Assembly (NCBI RefSeq): GCF_025766255.1
Contig: NW_026516744.1
Location: forward strand, 62,001 to 126,000
Length of the DNA: 64,000 bases
Direction: 5' to 3'
Origin: Zychaea mexicana
Taxonomy: Eukaryota; Mucoromycota; Mucoromycetes; Mucorales; Lichtheimiaceae
Part shown: positions 34,175-45,874 of the stretch, piece by piece
Layout of the letters: each line of letters begins with the position of its first letter
Numbering within the stretch: the first letter of the stretch is position 1
Translations under genes and position numbers: made by a program
Notes under the pieces: generated by a model
What the model saw: the letters and a program-made list of their open reading frames with translations, nothing else
Databases searched by the model: none
What the model was told of the DNA's origin: nothing

Positions 34175-35780
34175 TTAAAGACTTGCTCTAATGTAATACC
34201 ACTTGTCGTCCTTTCCGTCGATCTTGGGTTCTTGCTTCGTGTATGTAGTATCCTATATCAAAGATATAAGTAAGTTATTCCGATAGGTTCTTTTATATTT
34301 CTTACCGATTCCACGGATTTAACGTTTGATCCGTCGTTGATTCTGTAAGGAGAATCATCGACTGTCGTGTTGGCACTGATAAACATATTTTTTTTTGCAA
34401 ATTAGCATCTCTTCTTTTTCTGCTACCTTTGCCTTTCAAAAAAAAATACATACACGCTAATATCATGGGTATCTGCCTTGGCAGGAATCTTGCCCTGAAT
34501 CAATCGCTTCCAAGCGTCATGGGTTTCCTCAATCACATGTGTTGCATATGCCTATCCATCCGTTGTTTTTAAAACTCAGATGATGCTACTTCTGTAGATT
34601 TGCTGAAGGAATGCCCTTACCTTGTCTTTGCATTGACCATCAAATGCAAACTTGTTGGCTGGCTTTCCATCGGGCATTTTGTAGACCTTGAACCAATGAC
34701 GGGTCGCGTCAATTAGACCGGGAAGATGCTTTTCTACATCAGCAATATCTAAAGTAGCGGAAAAAAAAGTGTTAATGCAAAGTATTGGGCGACGCGGGGG
34801 GGCAATCTTCAACACAAAAGCACATTTGTTTACCATTCAACTTTTCTGCCATCGGGTCTCTGTTATCAATAGCAATCAACTTCCAGTCGGTCTCGCCTTC
34901 ATCAAGCAAAGCCATCACACCAAGTACTTTGACCTGCTTGACTTGGCCACAGTAACCAATGCCTTCACCGATTTCACACACGTCAACTGGATCGTTATCA
35001 CCACGCGCCTTGGTATCGGCATGCACACTGGTTGGATCTTCCCACGTCTACTCTCCCTGCATTAGTCTCTTACTACCCACGAGAAAAAAAAAACTAGGTA
35101 TTTACAGATATTTCCAAGGATGATCTTACCTGTGGTAAAGCACCATAGTTCCAGATGTAACCTTTGTAAGGGAAGCAGTTGCGAACAAAGCGTACTTTGC
35201 CTTTCTTGACATCCTGTTTTAAAGGATTGAAGGCTTCACATGTAGCGATCTATTGATTTAACACATATTAGATATTAAAGTCATATCGCTAAAAAGATAA
35301 CGAGAATAGCGATTTATGTAGATGGGTATAGAAAAGGAAGCTGGGAAACTGTTTGGGTGATCATTGTTGTTGTTGCTGACTTGCCTCAATTTTGGCATTC
35401 GTCCACCGAGGAATTTCAACAACCATGTTAAGCAATGTCTTTTCCTTGTTGGCATAGAGAGGAATGTCGTGAAAAGGCGAGATCTTTTGACCGTCCTTTT
35501 CTATAGTTTGCAATAAAGAAAAACGGAATTGCGGAAAAGTAAACGTGTATGTGTGTGTCAGTGTGAGAAAAACGTGGGGATGCAAGTTCATTTTGAATTA
35601 AAAAAGGAAACACATCGTACGAATCTGAACGCGGTAGGCAGGCGTAAATGGCTTGCCCGAAGTGGCAACCTTGTAAGCAGAGGAAGTTGACATTCTTGTG
35701 AAAGAAGAGGAAGGGGCGCGCACAAAAGGACCAGCCAAAAACGGTTTTGCAGCAGCAGCTCCCAGCAACCTTGAACTCAT
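34175..35780 (-). CDS. IPP1: Inorganic pyrophosphatase with possible mitochondrial presequence (8 exons)
   Basis: Minus-strand exons 35621-35780, 35385-35500, 35130-35249, 34834-35047, 34621-34748, 34454-34551, 34306-34375 and 34175-34252 join in phase to 327 residues. The family-I pyrophosphatase signature [11 protein letters not shown] is present, with [26 protein letters not shown] upstream and [12 protein letters not shown] downstream. The enzyme hydrolyses PPi to two phosphates with Mg2+. The first 29 residues ([20 protein letters not shown]...) are Arg/Ala-rich with no acidic residue, like a mitochondrial targeting sequence. A second ATG (Met30, MSTSSAYKV) would give a cytosolic-length protein of about 298 residues. 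Intron 2 has a GC donor (AG|GCAAGT at 35384). Upstream intergenic DNA is shared with ERG5. Confidence 0.9.
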
Positions 35781-37564
35781 ATTTATGCTTACACTATCAA
35801 AACTTTATAAGTTCAACCAGCAGCAGCAGGAGCAGCACCTGCGAGCGAGCGAGCGAGCGGAGCCTCTTGACAGCTGAAAATTATTATGCCGTGTGCGCAA
35901 TTTTTCATATAGGAAGGTTTGCAACTGTTTGTTTATCGGTAGATCCTTGTGGTTAGGCACACACACAAGTAGCTATCGCTATATATACCTAGCAAGGGTA
36001 TACTTTCTGCTGTGGCGGTTCATGCCATGAATGGTTCTGGCAATCCCTCCACGGCGTTGTTGATGTCATGGTTACTGCTACTACTACTACTGCCATGGAA
36101 ACCTTATTACGATGATAGCATAGGCTCAGGACACTTGCACTGCTTGTGCGTGCATCTGTCGATGACGTTGTTTTAGGCGCATTATAATTAGCAACTCTAC
36201 TGCATTTAGCTTTCAAGTATTCGGATCATGACCCGATCTATTTCCTTTCTGCAAAGCAGTCTATATAGAAAAAGAGACAAATGTTTCAGTGGCTTTTTAT
36301 ACAATTGCTTGTCGGTCTTTGTGTTACTCGAGATCAGCGAAATAAAGTCTTCATTGTTTATAGATGCTACTGCTGCAACGCTAAGGCTGCAGCTCTCCAT
36401 GTGCTTGCACACAACATGTGGGGCAAAAAGTAAACACTCAGGGGGAGGCGATCCTGGTGCACAAATTTGATGTTTTCTCGCTTGAATGATCAAGGAACAA
36501 GAGACCAAGTCATTTACATAAGTTGTTCCATCCCCCCCTTCTAAACGGCTGGACCAAGTTCATCCGAGACCTGGCCAAAGCTGCACCACAGCAGCAGCAC
36601 CGACCACCTGCGAAACATCTCACTAACTGTGTGTAGATATCATTTAAGGGGGGAGTCAATTGATCACCCTTCCTCCTCCTCTTCGTCAACCAAAGCAATG
36701 GAAACAGCGCTATACTACGGTAGCTATGGTAACTGGTGCACAGTAGCGCTGTAGGTTATTAACCAAAGTAACGTCAAGGGCAACATGGCAGAAGATCGCT
36801 TCTGTGCGCTTAATATCATATGACTTGTTTTCCCAAACGACGTTTCTGGTGTGAGAAACAACTCATGGCGCCATTTCTTCTAGTAGTCTGTGTAACATGC
36901 GTCCCATCCTATACACAAAACCCCCCCCCCCTTTCGATTGGCCCCCTTTCGGACCATCTCGCAGCAAAGCTAATATTTTATTTCCGAAATGTTTTATCGC
37001 AAACCGGGATAATATCGAAAGATTTGGTTGATTGAGCCATGAAGAAAGCAACAAAGCTTGGGCTGTCAGTGTCGGCCAGTCCAAAAGCTAATGTGTCAGC
37101 AGGTCCAGCCCCGAATGTTATCATCATAGTGATTGTACAAGGAGCGGGGAGGGGGCTAGCTAATTAGTAGCTATACTGCTCTGCTACCTAGTATCATAGC
37201 AACGAGGGGAGGAGTTGTAGCAGTAGTACCACCAGCAGCAGCAACGCTTATCCTCTGGGTGGGAAACGGGCTAGTCGGGGGTGACACCCGCACAGAAGCG
37301 CTTGCTGAATTTGCTCTCTCGAACCGAAAACAGTTGGTTGTGCCTCGAGGATTTTTTTTTTTATATTTTTTCCCTTCTTTCTTTTACTACTCCACTCTCT
37401 CTACTTCTTCCTCTGCGCTTCTTATCGGCCCGGCCTATTTGCCTTATTGTTTCTCGAGCAGACCTTCTTCCGCATTTGACCCTCATTCCCTCCTCTGTAC
37501 ACACCTTTCTCTCTCTCTTATTTTGTTCATCTCGTTAACGCGTGTCATCTGCCTCTTTTAACAA
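35781..37564. other. Divergent intergenic region between IPP1 and ERG5
   Basis: About 1.8 kb without a supported gene. It holds a (CAG)n-like run and a (GCGA)n run (about 35843-35862) just upstream of IPP1, GT/CT-rich patches, and a pyrimidine-rich leader (37370-37560) before ERG5. Both genes' promoters must lie here. Confidence 0.4.
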
Positions 37565-37679
37565 GTAAGTGCCGCCCCAATCGTTAGTCGGTGCTCATGG
37601 CGCGATGGAGAATTATTGGCAGAATTGCGAGTTGCTAAGTTACGCATACTATATCATTTCTTTCTTTTTGCTCTCTCAG
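37565..37679 (+). other. Predicted 5' UTR intron of ERG5
   Basis: A consensus donor (ACAA|GTAAGT at 37565) and a pyrimidine-rich acceptor (CTCTCTCAG at 37679) frame 115 bp that end one base before the ERG5 ATG. This would place a short leader exon upstream. No transcript evidence. Confidence 0.45.
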
Positions 37680-37680
37680 T

Positions 37681-39836
37681 ATGGCCAGCAGCAGGTAAAT
37701 ATAAACATAGCCGATCGGGTCGATCCGTCAAATTTTTTTGTTGTTGCTTGTGCAGCTGACTCCTTTAATTTTGTTGTTGTTGTTCTGGTCCTCGGTAGCA
37801 TCTTCGACCCACGTACCTTGGAGTCGGCCAAAACCACCTTGACATCCTTTATGAAGACCGCCTTCTCACAGCCCAACATCTCGACCACCGCCATCGTTTG
37901 CTCGGCTGTCGTTGGCCTGTTCGCTTACGAACAGTACTGGTATCTGAGCAAGAAGAAGTCCTTGCCCGGTCCCAAGTTCAAGATCCCTATCATCGGTGCA
38001 TTCCTGGACTCTCTTTACCCCACCTTCGAGGGCTACATGAGCAAGTGGAAGAGCGGTGAACTCTCGTGCGTGAGTGTGTTCGACAGGTAAGAAGAGGTCA
38101 TGTATGAAACTCAGGTTCCCATCCACAACAATGTGTTGTTGACCCTGCCTTTCTCCCCTCCTTCCCGGGTTGCAAACGCAAACAGATTCGTCGTCATTGC
38201 GTCGACTTGCGATATCAGCAGAAAAATCCTCAATTCGCCCGCCTTTGCCGAGCCTACCGTCGTTGATTCGATGACCTATATCCTTTGCCCTGACAACTGG
38301 GTGTTTTTGAACGGCAAGGCTCACGTCGATTATCGTCGCGGGTTGAACGTCCTTTTCACTCGACGAGCTCTCGGGTAAACTACCATTGGGGAGAGAGAAG
38401 AATGAAAGAGAAATTGTGGGCATTCGAGGATTGGCTCTGACCAAAGGAAAAAACGCTTTCTGTGTTGCTAGCATCTACATTCCCATCCAGGAGAAGGTCT
38501 ACGAGCGCCACTTTAACGAATGGCTCTCGCTCGACGGTAAAGTCGAAGAGTACTGGATGCGTTTCCGTGAAATCAACATGGAGTCGTCGCTCCGTGTGTT
38601 TTTGGGCGACCACATGTCGGACGAGGTTGCCAAGCGCATCTCTCTCGAATACTTCAACATCACCGCCGCCCTCGAACTTGTCAACTTTCCCATTCCACTT
38701 CCCGGCACCAAGGTCTACAAGGCCATTCAATCCCGCAAGTACATTGTCAAGCACTTTATTGAAGCTATCAAGGACGGCAGAAAACGCATGGAAACCGGCG
38801 AGGAGCCCAAGTCGTTGATGGATGCCTGGCTCCAGGCAATGAAGGAGGAGGAGGTTGAAAGCGAAAAGGCTGGCAAACCCGCGCCACGCAAGTTCGACGA
38901 TCGTGAAATTGCTTTGACGATCTTGACCTTTTTGTTTGCCAGTCAGGATGCCACGTCGTCAGCCTTGACCTGGGCGTTCCAGTTACTTGCTGATCATTCC
39001 GATGTTCTCGACCGTGTGCGTGAAGAACAAATCCGCGTGCGCGAGGGCAAGTTGGATCAGCCTTTGACCCTCGAGTTGATGGAATCCTCCACCTACTTGC
39101 GTCAAGTTGTCAAGGAGATCTTGCGTCTCCGTCCACCAGTGCTCATGGGTAAGTTAATGAAACCTTAATGGCTCCTCAACTTTGACCTCTCCCTCTCGCT
39201 TCCCCCCTTTAAAGCCTTATTTAACCCATCGACTCACGTTTCATTTCTTTGATTTCTGTTTAAAAAGTCCCATACAAGACTACACGCGAATGGCCCATTA
39301 CCGATCAGTACACTGTGCCCAAGAACGGTAAGTGTGTGCTCTTTGAGACTTGGTAGCTCAAGTAGCATCAGCAGCAGTAGTCGTAGTAGTACTGTGCGAC
39401 TCACTGTACACCAAAATGTTTTGTAGCCATGTTGATCCCAACCACTTATCCTGCGTTGCACGATCCCGTTGCATACCCGAACCCAGACAGCTTCAATCCC
39501 GACCGCTGGGGCCCACAAGGCCAGGCCGAGAAGCACCCCAAGAACTTCATGGTCTTTGGTAACGGCCCTCATCACTGCTTGGGCAAGGAATACGCCATGA
39601 TGCACTTGATGGCTATCATTGCTCAGGCCTCACTCCAGCTTGAGTGGACTCACTACCGCACCGACAAGAGTGACGAAATCTCGTAAGTGTCTTTAACGAA
39701 TGTTCAACAGAAAGGTCTCTTTGCAAGTGTGTGTTTTTCTCATATGCTTCCTCCCTACTTTAGTATTTTCGCAACCATTTATCCCCAGGATGGGTGCATC
39801 ATGAGCTTCAAAAAGCGAGAAGCTGTTTCTGCTTAA
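37681..39836 (+). CDS. ERG5: Sterol C-22 desaturase, cytochrome P450 CYP61 (7 exons)
   Basis: Exons 37681-37694, 37799-38086, 38186-38374, 38472-39148, 39268-39327, 39427-39682 and 39764-39836 join in phase to 518 residues. There is an N-terminal hydrophobic anchor (about 35-52), then the proline-rich hinge [14 protein letters not shown]. The stretch [18 protein letters not shown] and [20 protein letters not shown] is diagnostic of CYP61 rather than CYP51. The ExxR motif is KEILRLRPP, and the haem ligand is Cys460 in [13 protein letters not shown]. Role: introduces the C22-C23 double bond late in ergosterol synthesis at the ER. The first coding exon is only 14 nt (MASS plus two bases); it was chosen because it splices in phase and directly follows a leader-intron acceptor. 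Another P450 gene follows in tandem. Confidence 0.9.
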
Positions 39837-40762
39837 TAGATAATTCCTATGCTATACTACTGTCACCCCACCTCCGCCCGTTGTCCCTCTCTACTATCTC
39901 TCCAAAAACTTTACTTCTCTACTATAATCGCTTTCCCCATGTTCCTTTTTACAATTTTTGTTTGCCTCTCCTCCACCGTCGCTGTGGATCCGTTTTTGTG
40001 CCTTTATTTAATTCTTCCTCTCTTTGAAATCCTAATACTTTTTTTCCCACTTTCTATAAATTATTCAGCTACTTAATACAAGACTTATATGTTGTATACA
40101 TCTTCATGATCAAACCTATTGTACTCCGGCTTATAGATGTGCCTTATTTCAAGTAATGTATAAAGCTCATAGTCATGTACTTGACCTGTCCAGCGCAGGC
40201 TATTGATTATGAAACAGTTTCTGAATTTATCAGATTGTGATATGTAGGATGAGGCGCTATGACAGTAATAGCGTAGTCGTAGTTGCTCACGAGTGTCTTA
40301 CATGAGATCAGCAAAAGGGGCAAGAAATGATGGTCATGTGGGTACGTAATGGAACCAGCGTATTCAGTATGCATGTCCTTGTTTGTGTTTTTGTAACCAA
40401 ACAGATCCCCATCTCTGGGGACGTAGCTTAACAATAGTAGAAATACGCGACTCTAAATTTAATACTAGCAAATGTGTGCAATAATGATGTCAGTTGAGGC
40501 AACAACGTGATCATGCTTTCGGTGTACCTAAATCTAATGTCAGGTGGCTAAACACAACCTTTCACTTGTGGACAATAGCCGCCATACTATAAGCTTCTAA
40601 TCTATTAGACACTCATAACTAACATGTGCATTAGTATACTGCATGTTTGTTGTGCCGTCTCATAAAAGGAAGAGAAAGCGTTTATTACGATCGCCTGTGT
40701 CGCTCCTTTTTTGTATACTCTTATCCTCCTTTTCTTTTCTTTTCTTTCAGCTTTGGCATCTA
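39837..40762. other. Intergenic region between the two P450 genes
   Basis: About 925 bp. The first part (39840-40080) is pyrimidine-rich, likely 3' UTR of ERG5. The last 100 bp are pyrimidine-rich and end in a good acceptor (TTTCTTTCAG at 40750), so a leader intron is possible for the second P450. No gene is seen. Confidence 0.4.
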
Positions 40763-42947
40763 ATGGACAAATGTTTACGAATACATGGTCATGGGAAGGA
40801 GATTTCGGCAGCACTTGGTCTTGTGGTTCTTATCACCATTACTTACCGATTCTGTGCTGTCCAAAAACAACACGCTTCTCAAAGTTATCGTCACGCTGAT
40901 GATGATAATCCTACTGCATATACAATCCCTCAGCCCAAAGGCTCCATACCTTATATCGGTTAGTTTGGAGCTTTTTAATCTGGTTAACAATCTGTTTTTA
41001 GCAAACTCATGATTCAAATAGGCCATCTTTTTGCGATTGGTAAAAATCCACGGAAGACTTTTTTGCAGTGGCATCATGAGTTGGGTAAATAATATGACAG
41101 CCATCTGAAGGAACAAAGAATCTGTAACGTTGAGCAGGAACGTCTTGCTAATATCGTATTTTTGTGGAAAAACAAGGTCCTATTTTCGGTCTCAAATTAG
41201 GGGTCAAGCCATGGATCATGATAGGAAGAGCTGATATTGCATATGAGATCTTGCATAAAGAACGCAATAACACATCTGGCAAACCTTTTTATCGCTTGCT
41301 TTCCGAATTCTATAGCTGTGAGGAGAAGTAATAACTCACTTTAGTTATACACAGCTGGAAACAACATCAGATTTTCTTATAACTAAAGTAATAACTATAG
41401 GGGCATTGTATTCTCACAACCTACGCCAAGCTGGAGACAGGCACGCGCTGCAGGTATTAGGGAAAAGCAAGAGGAAGTAACCTCTATCTACAGAATCTTT
41501 GGGCAGATAAATGCATGAGCTCATCATACTGCGTAATACTATAGTGCTATCCGTTCTGAGCCCTAAGAAACTGGAGAATGAACTGGGCGATGTATTAGAA
41601 CGCGAAGCTGACGAGCTTATCGATATCTTGATGGCAGGGCAAGAAGACATTGATCCAACCAACCATCTCTTACGAGCTTCGCTCAACTTTATCTTGATTA
41701 CATGCTTAAACAAACGGACATCCTCCATCGACGATCCGTTGTTTACTACGCTGATTGACCTATTGCAAAGTTGCATTGCCCATTCGGATATTGTCAAATA
41801 CCACATCGGAGCGTTTCTCCCTGTCCTATCCATGTTGAATCGGTGGACGGGAACAGAGCAAGCTTTTGCTGACCTCTTGAAGAACAAGCGAAATCCATTT
41901 TACATGCAGCTGATTCAGGAGGCACTGGAAAGCGACACGGATTGTTTGGCTAAAGTGCTCATGATCCGCGAAAAACTAGACGTGGAATACGTGATTGCCA
42001 CCCTCAGTAAATATCTTCTCCTATCATTCTCAACCCATACTCACTTTGCATCGGTTCAACACGCAGTTCCTCTAACGTAATTCGATTAGATGATATGGTA
42101 ATCGCAGGGTCCGATACGACAACTGTAACATTGGGTTGGGCATTTTCTATACTTTGCACGATGCCAGACGTTCAGGAAAAGATTCAGCAGGAAATTGACG
42201 CATTTACAAGCAAACACAAGAGATTACCTACATTTTGCGAGAGAAATCAAGTACCGTATCTTATAGCAGTACAAAAGGAATGCCTGCGATTCCGTCCTAC
42301 AACCCCATGTGGTGCACCGCATCTGGTGGATCAAGACAGTAAGAACAGCACTGGCAGATTACCAGCTGCGACAGTACTGATTATAATGTGATATTTGTAG
42401 TGGAATGGCGCGGCAACATTATCCCCAAGGGCACAACCGTGGTGGCAAACATGATTGCCATCCATTCAAATCCTGACTCGTTTCCAGAACCAAAGATTTT
42501 TCGGCCAGAGCGGTTCTTGGATCATTTGGAACCGATGTCGATACTTGCAACCAAGAAAATAGGGGAACGGGATCATTTTAACTTTGGATGGGGAAGGTAT
42601 AACATAAACAGGCATTTATACAGTCAATGATTAGTTTGAAAGTGTGGTACTCATAAAGACATTCTTTGCGGATAGACGTGTCTGCCCTGGTATAGCTCTG
42701 GTACGTGCTGTTGCTATTTTGATATCGCATTTACTATTCTTGCGTCACATATTGACTCATAAATGACTTGTTATAGGCCGAGATACAGCTATTTAATGTA
42801 TTCACTCGCGTTTTTAGTCAATGTACAATTATGCCACCAGCGTCAGGTGAAAAGATAGATCTTGATGCATACTTTTCTGGAAGCGTTGGAGCCATTGCGG
42901 CTCCTCCACGGACACCATTGCGTTTTGTCGCTAGGTCAATAAAATAA
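40763..42947 (+). CDS. Cytochrome P450 monooxygenase, family not assigned (9 exons)
   Basis: Exons 40763-40958, 41022-41084, 41177-41327, 41401-41453, 41545-42006, 42090-42338, 42401-42596, 42676-42700 and 42777-42947 join in phase to 521 residues. There is an N-terminal membrane anchor (ALGLVVLITITYRF, about 17-30) and a hinge PQPKGSIPYIGHL. The oxygen-binding I-helix is AGSDTTT (314-320), the ExxR motif is KECLRFRP, and the haem loop FNFGWGRRVCPG has Cys460. The layout is a microsomal class-II P450. The WRQARAAVLSVLSPKKLENEL region is that of fungal multi-intron P450s. Substrate cannot be read from sequence. It is in tandem with ERG5 but clearly from a different family, so a sterol role is only a guess. 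Exon 8 is 25 nt. Confidence 0.88.
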
Positions 42948-43024
42948 AGAAAGTATGGTGCTGAGAAGCAAAAATCCAAGTTAGCACACACAATCTTTTT
43001 ATATGTTGTTCTCATAATATAAAA

Positions 43025-45770
43025 ATGGTTAGCCAAAAGATAATTGAACAAAGAGAGAATTTACCAACGTTCGAATTTAAAAATGAACTCGTTGAAGCCA
43101 TTCGAGAGTATAGTGTGCTCGTCGTGATTGGTGAAACTGGTAAACCATCATTATCATGTGCTAGAAATTTGCGGGCAACAACTTAACACTTTTTATATCT
43201 TTGTATCTGAACTATGAAGGTTCTGGCAAAACGACACAGATCCCTCAGTACATTTTAGAAGGGATGCCAGAGATGAAAAAGATTGGTGTTACTCAACCTA
43301 GGTAAATTATCTCAGTAGCGATCTATTCAGCTGGCTGATTCCAACGATTTTTTTTTTTGCTAACCGTCAACGATTATGTTACGTGTAGACGCATTGCTGC
43401 CATTACAGGCATGTTCTTACCCCATTAGGAGTGGATGCTGTCAGAAAAGAAAAGCAGCAGCTAACTTCTTTTTATTGAAATACGTTAGTGGCAAAACGCG
43501 TGAGCGAAGAACAAGGCGTCCGACTCGGTGCAACTGTAGGCTACACGATCCGATTTGACGATACGACAAGCCCAGAAACAAAACTAAAGTACATGACGGA
43601 CGGCGTCTTGTTACGTGAAGCAACAGAAGATCCACGCCTCAGCCAATATTCGGTCGTTGTTATTGACGAAGCACACGAACGGACGCTCGAGACGGATGTT
43701 CTTTTCGGCTTGTTGAAAAAGACACGACGACTACGACCCGACCTCAAAATACTGATCATGTCCGCCACGCTTGACGTGGAAAAGTTTTCTGATTTTTTTG
43801 AAGAGTGTCCTATCTTTGAAATTCCTGGACGAACATTCCCTGTCGACGTGATTTATTACAAGGACGCTCAGCGGCTCGCATCACTCAAATCCAATCTTGT
43901 CGATCATGCTGTTGAAGCTGCGTGGCATATCCATACGCAAGAACCAGCTGGAGATTTGCTGGTGTTTTTGACGGGACAAAATGATATCGAACGCGCATGT
44001 CGTGCTTTCCAGGAACGGGCCGGAACGAGCGATTACAAAAAGACGGTGCGGTTCTATGATGAAGGGGTAAGAGATATTGCCATCTACCCATTGTATGCGA
44101 GTTTGGAGACATATGATCAAAAAGCTGTATTTGAAGCTCCCAGGGATGGTGTCCGGAAAGTAGTCTTTGCAACCAACGTAGCACAGGTAAGTTTCTGATT
44201 CTAATTAAGTCTTGGAAGGCAGAGAGAAGGGGAGGAGGTATCTTCAAAATATTCCTTATTTCATTCTCCATTAAGCTATGGATTCATAGACGTCGGTTAC
44301 GATCCCAGGAATCCGATACGTGATTGATTCCGGTTTTGTTAAAGAAAAGACGTATGATGCCACTACCGGTATGGACGCACTTCTTGTAACAGAAATCAGC
44401 CAGGCTGCTGCAACACAACGTGCTGGACGTGCTGGCAGGTAAAGCATTGTTTTTTTCCCTGAAAATATGCATAATGCAATAGGCAGCCATCGATTCTAAT
44501 ATCTGGTAAATTCGCTCATAGAACTGCACCTGGTAAAGCATACAGATTGTATACCCCGGATAGTTTCAATCATATGTTAGTCGACACCATCCCTGAGATC
44601 CAACGAAGCAGTTTACTCGGCACAGTTCTATCATTGAAGAAAATGGGCATTGTCGACGTTGTCAACTTTGAGTTCATCGATCCACCAGACGAGAAGCTTG
44701 TTCGAAACGCACTGAAACAGCTGTATCTACTGGGAGCAATAGACGAAGTAGGCAAGCTAACCCCACTAGGCGACAAAATGAGTTATTTTCCGTTATCTCC
44801 ATCTCTTGCTCGCGTCTTGGTCAGTTCTGCTGAAGAGTACGAGTGTAGCAATGAGGTGCTCACAATTGCAAGCATTCTTGCTGGCGAGAATGACTTGTTC
44901 CGTGCGCCATCAGCACGTAGTCGTGGTGGACAACAAGCCGTGATCGAAGCAGAAGAATGTAAATTACGGTTCGCACACCATGCAGGCGATCATATGACTT
45001 ATCTTAATGTATGGCACGAATGGAAACGGCACAGCAAAAGCCGGTCCTGGTGCAAAGACAATTGGATCAACAGCAAGGTGTTGGAGACTGCGGCAAACGT
45101 TCGACGACAGCTAGTGGATGTCATGGACAAGGCACGTCTTCCAATAAAGCGCGCACCACGATGGAAACAGGAGACAAAAAGTAGCAAACGCAGAGCCATG
45201 GGTGATGACGAGAATGGTCGTCAGGTTGACCCTGTGCCTGTCCTCAAGTCCTTTTTATCCGGATACTTTACAAATATTGCCAACAAAGGCGCCCATCGAG
45301 CGGTCTTTTCACATTACTCGCCCGATCAACACTTGACAGAAGGTATGACGGCAGAAGTGAACGACTTTACAGGCTCACCCACGTCGCTTGTCGCATTGCA
45401 TCTCCATCCGTTGTGTGCCTTCTCGGATATGTTGGACCGAAACCGAATTCGCTATTCCGAGCTGGACTGGGTCATGTACATGCACGTCACCTATACAAAC
45501 AAGGCCGTGATGAAAGGTGTCAGCAAAATTTTGTGGGAGTGGATCAAGGCGGGTGAAGGCCGCGAGCGGATACGAAAGTTGGCAAAAACGCGTTTGAACG
45601 GCGAAGATGCTCCTAACGTGTTGGAAATGGACCACGATGCAGAAGCAGAAAAAGCCAAACTTGAAGACGAAAAGATCATGGAGGAAATTGAACAAGATAA
45701 GCGGAAACGACGTGCAGCAGAGATAGAAGAGATCAGACAACGAGCGCTAGCACGAAGAAAAATTCAGTAA
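43025..45770 (+). CDS. DEAH-box RNA helicase, DHX40-like (6 exons)
   Basis: Exons 43025-43139, 43220-43301, 43389-43408, 43489-44186, 44290-44438 and 44522-45770 join in phase to 770 residues. Helicase motifs in order: GETGSGKT (36-43), TQPRRIAA, DEAH (132-135), SATLD, FATNVAQTSVTIPG and QRAGRAGR (348-355). Winged-helix, ratchet (HA2) and OB-fold regions follow ([30 protein letters not shown]), then a Lys/Glu-rich C-terminal coiled coil. Length and the absence of a long N-terminal extension fit DHX40 better than Prp2/16/22, with Prp43/Prp22-like as an alternative. Role: ATP-dependent RNA unwinding. Intron 3 (43409-43488) has a GC donor (AG|GCATGT); no GT at that place keeps phase. Exon 3 is only 20 nt. 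The start lies 77 bp after the P450 stop. Confidence 0.88.
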
Positions 45771-45874
45771 AAGAGTAAAGAAAAAAGGACATATATTTTC
45801 AAAACTTATACAGTAGTAGTCGATAAGGAAAACGAGAAAAACTTTGGCTTTTGGATCTTCTTTTTCCTCTCTAT

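Noticed and set aside
38380..38754. 124-codon minus-strand frame within ERG5
   Set aside because: Antisense shadow of a conserved P450 exon.
41521..41544. Second P450 exon 5 starting upstream at 41494 or 41520
   Set aside because: The 41494 acceptor leads to an in-frame TAA, and 41520 is out of phase. Starting at 41545 gives the expected RAAVLSVLSPKKLENE continuity.
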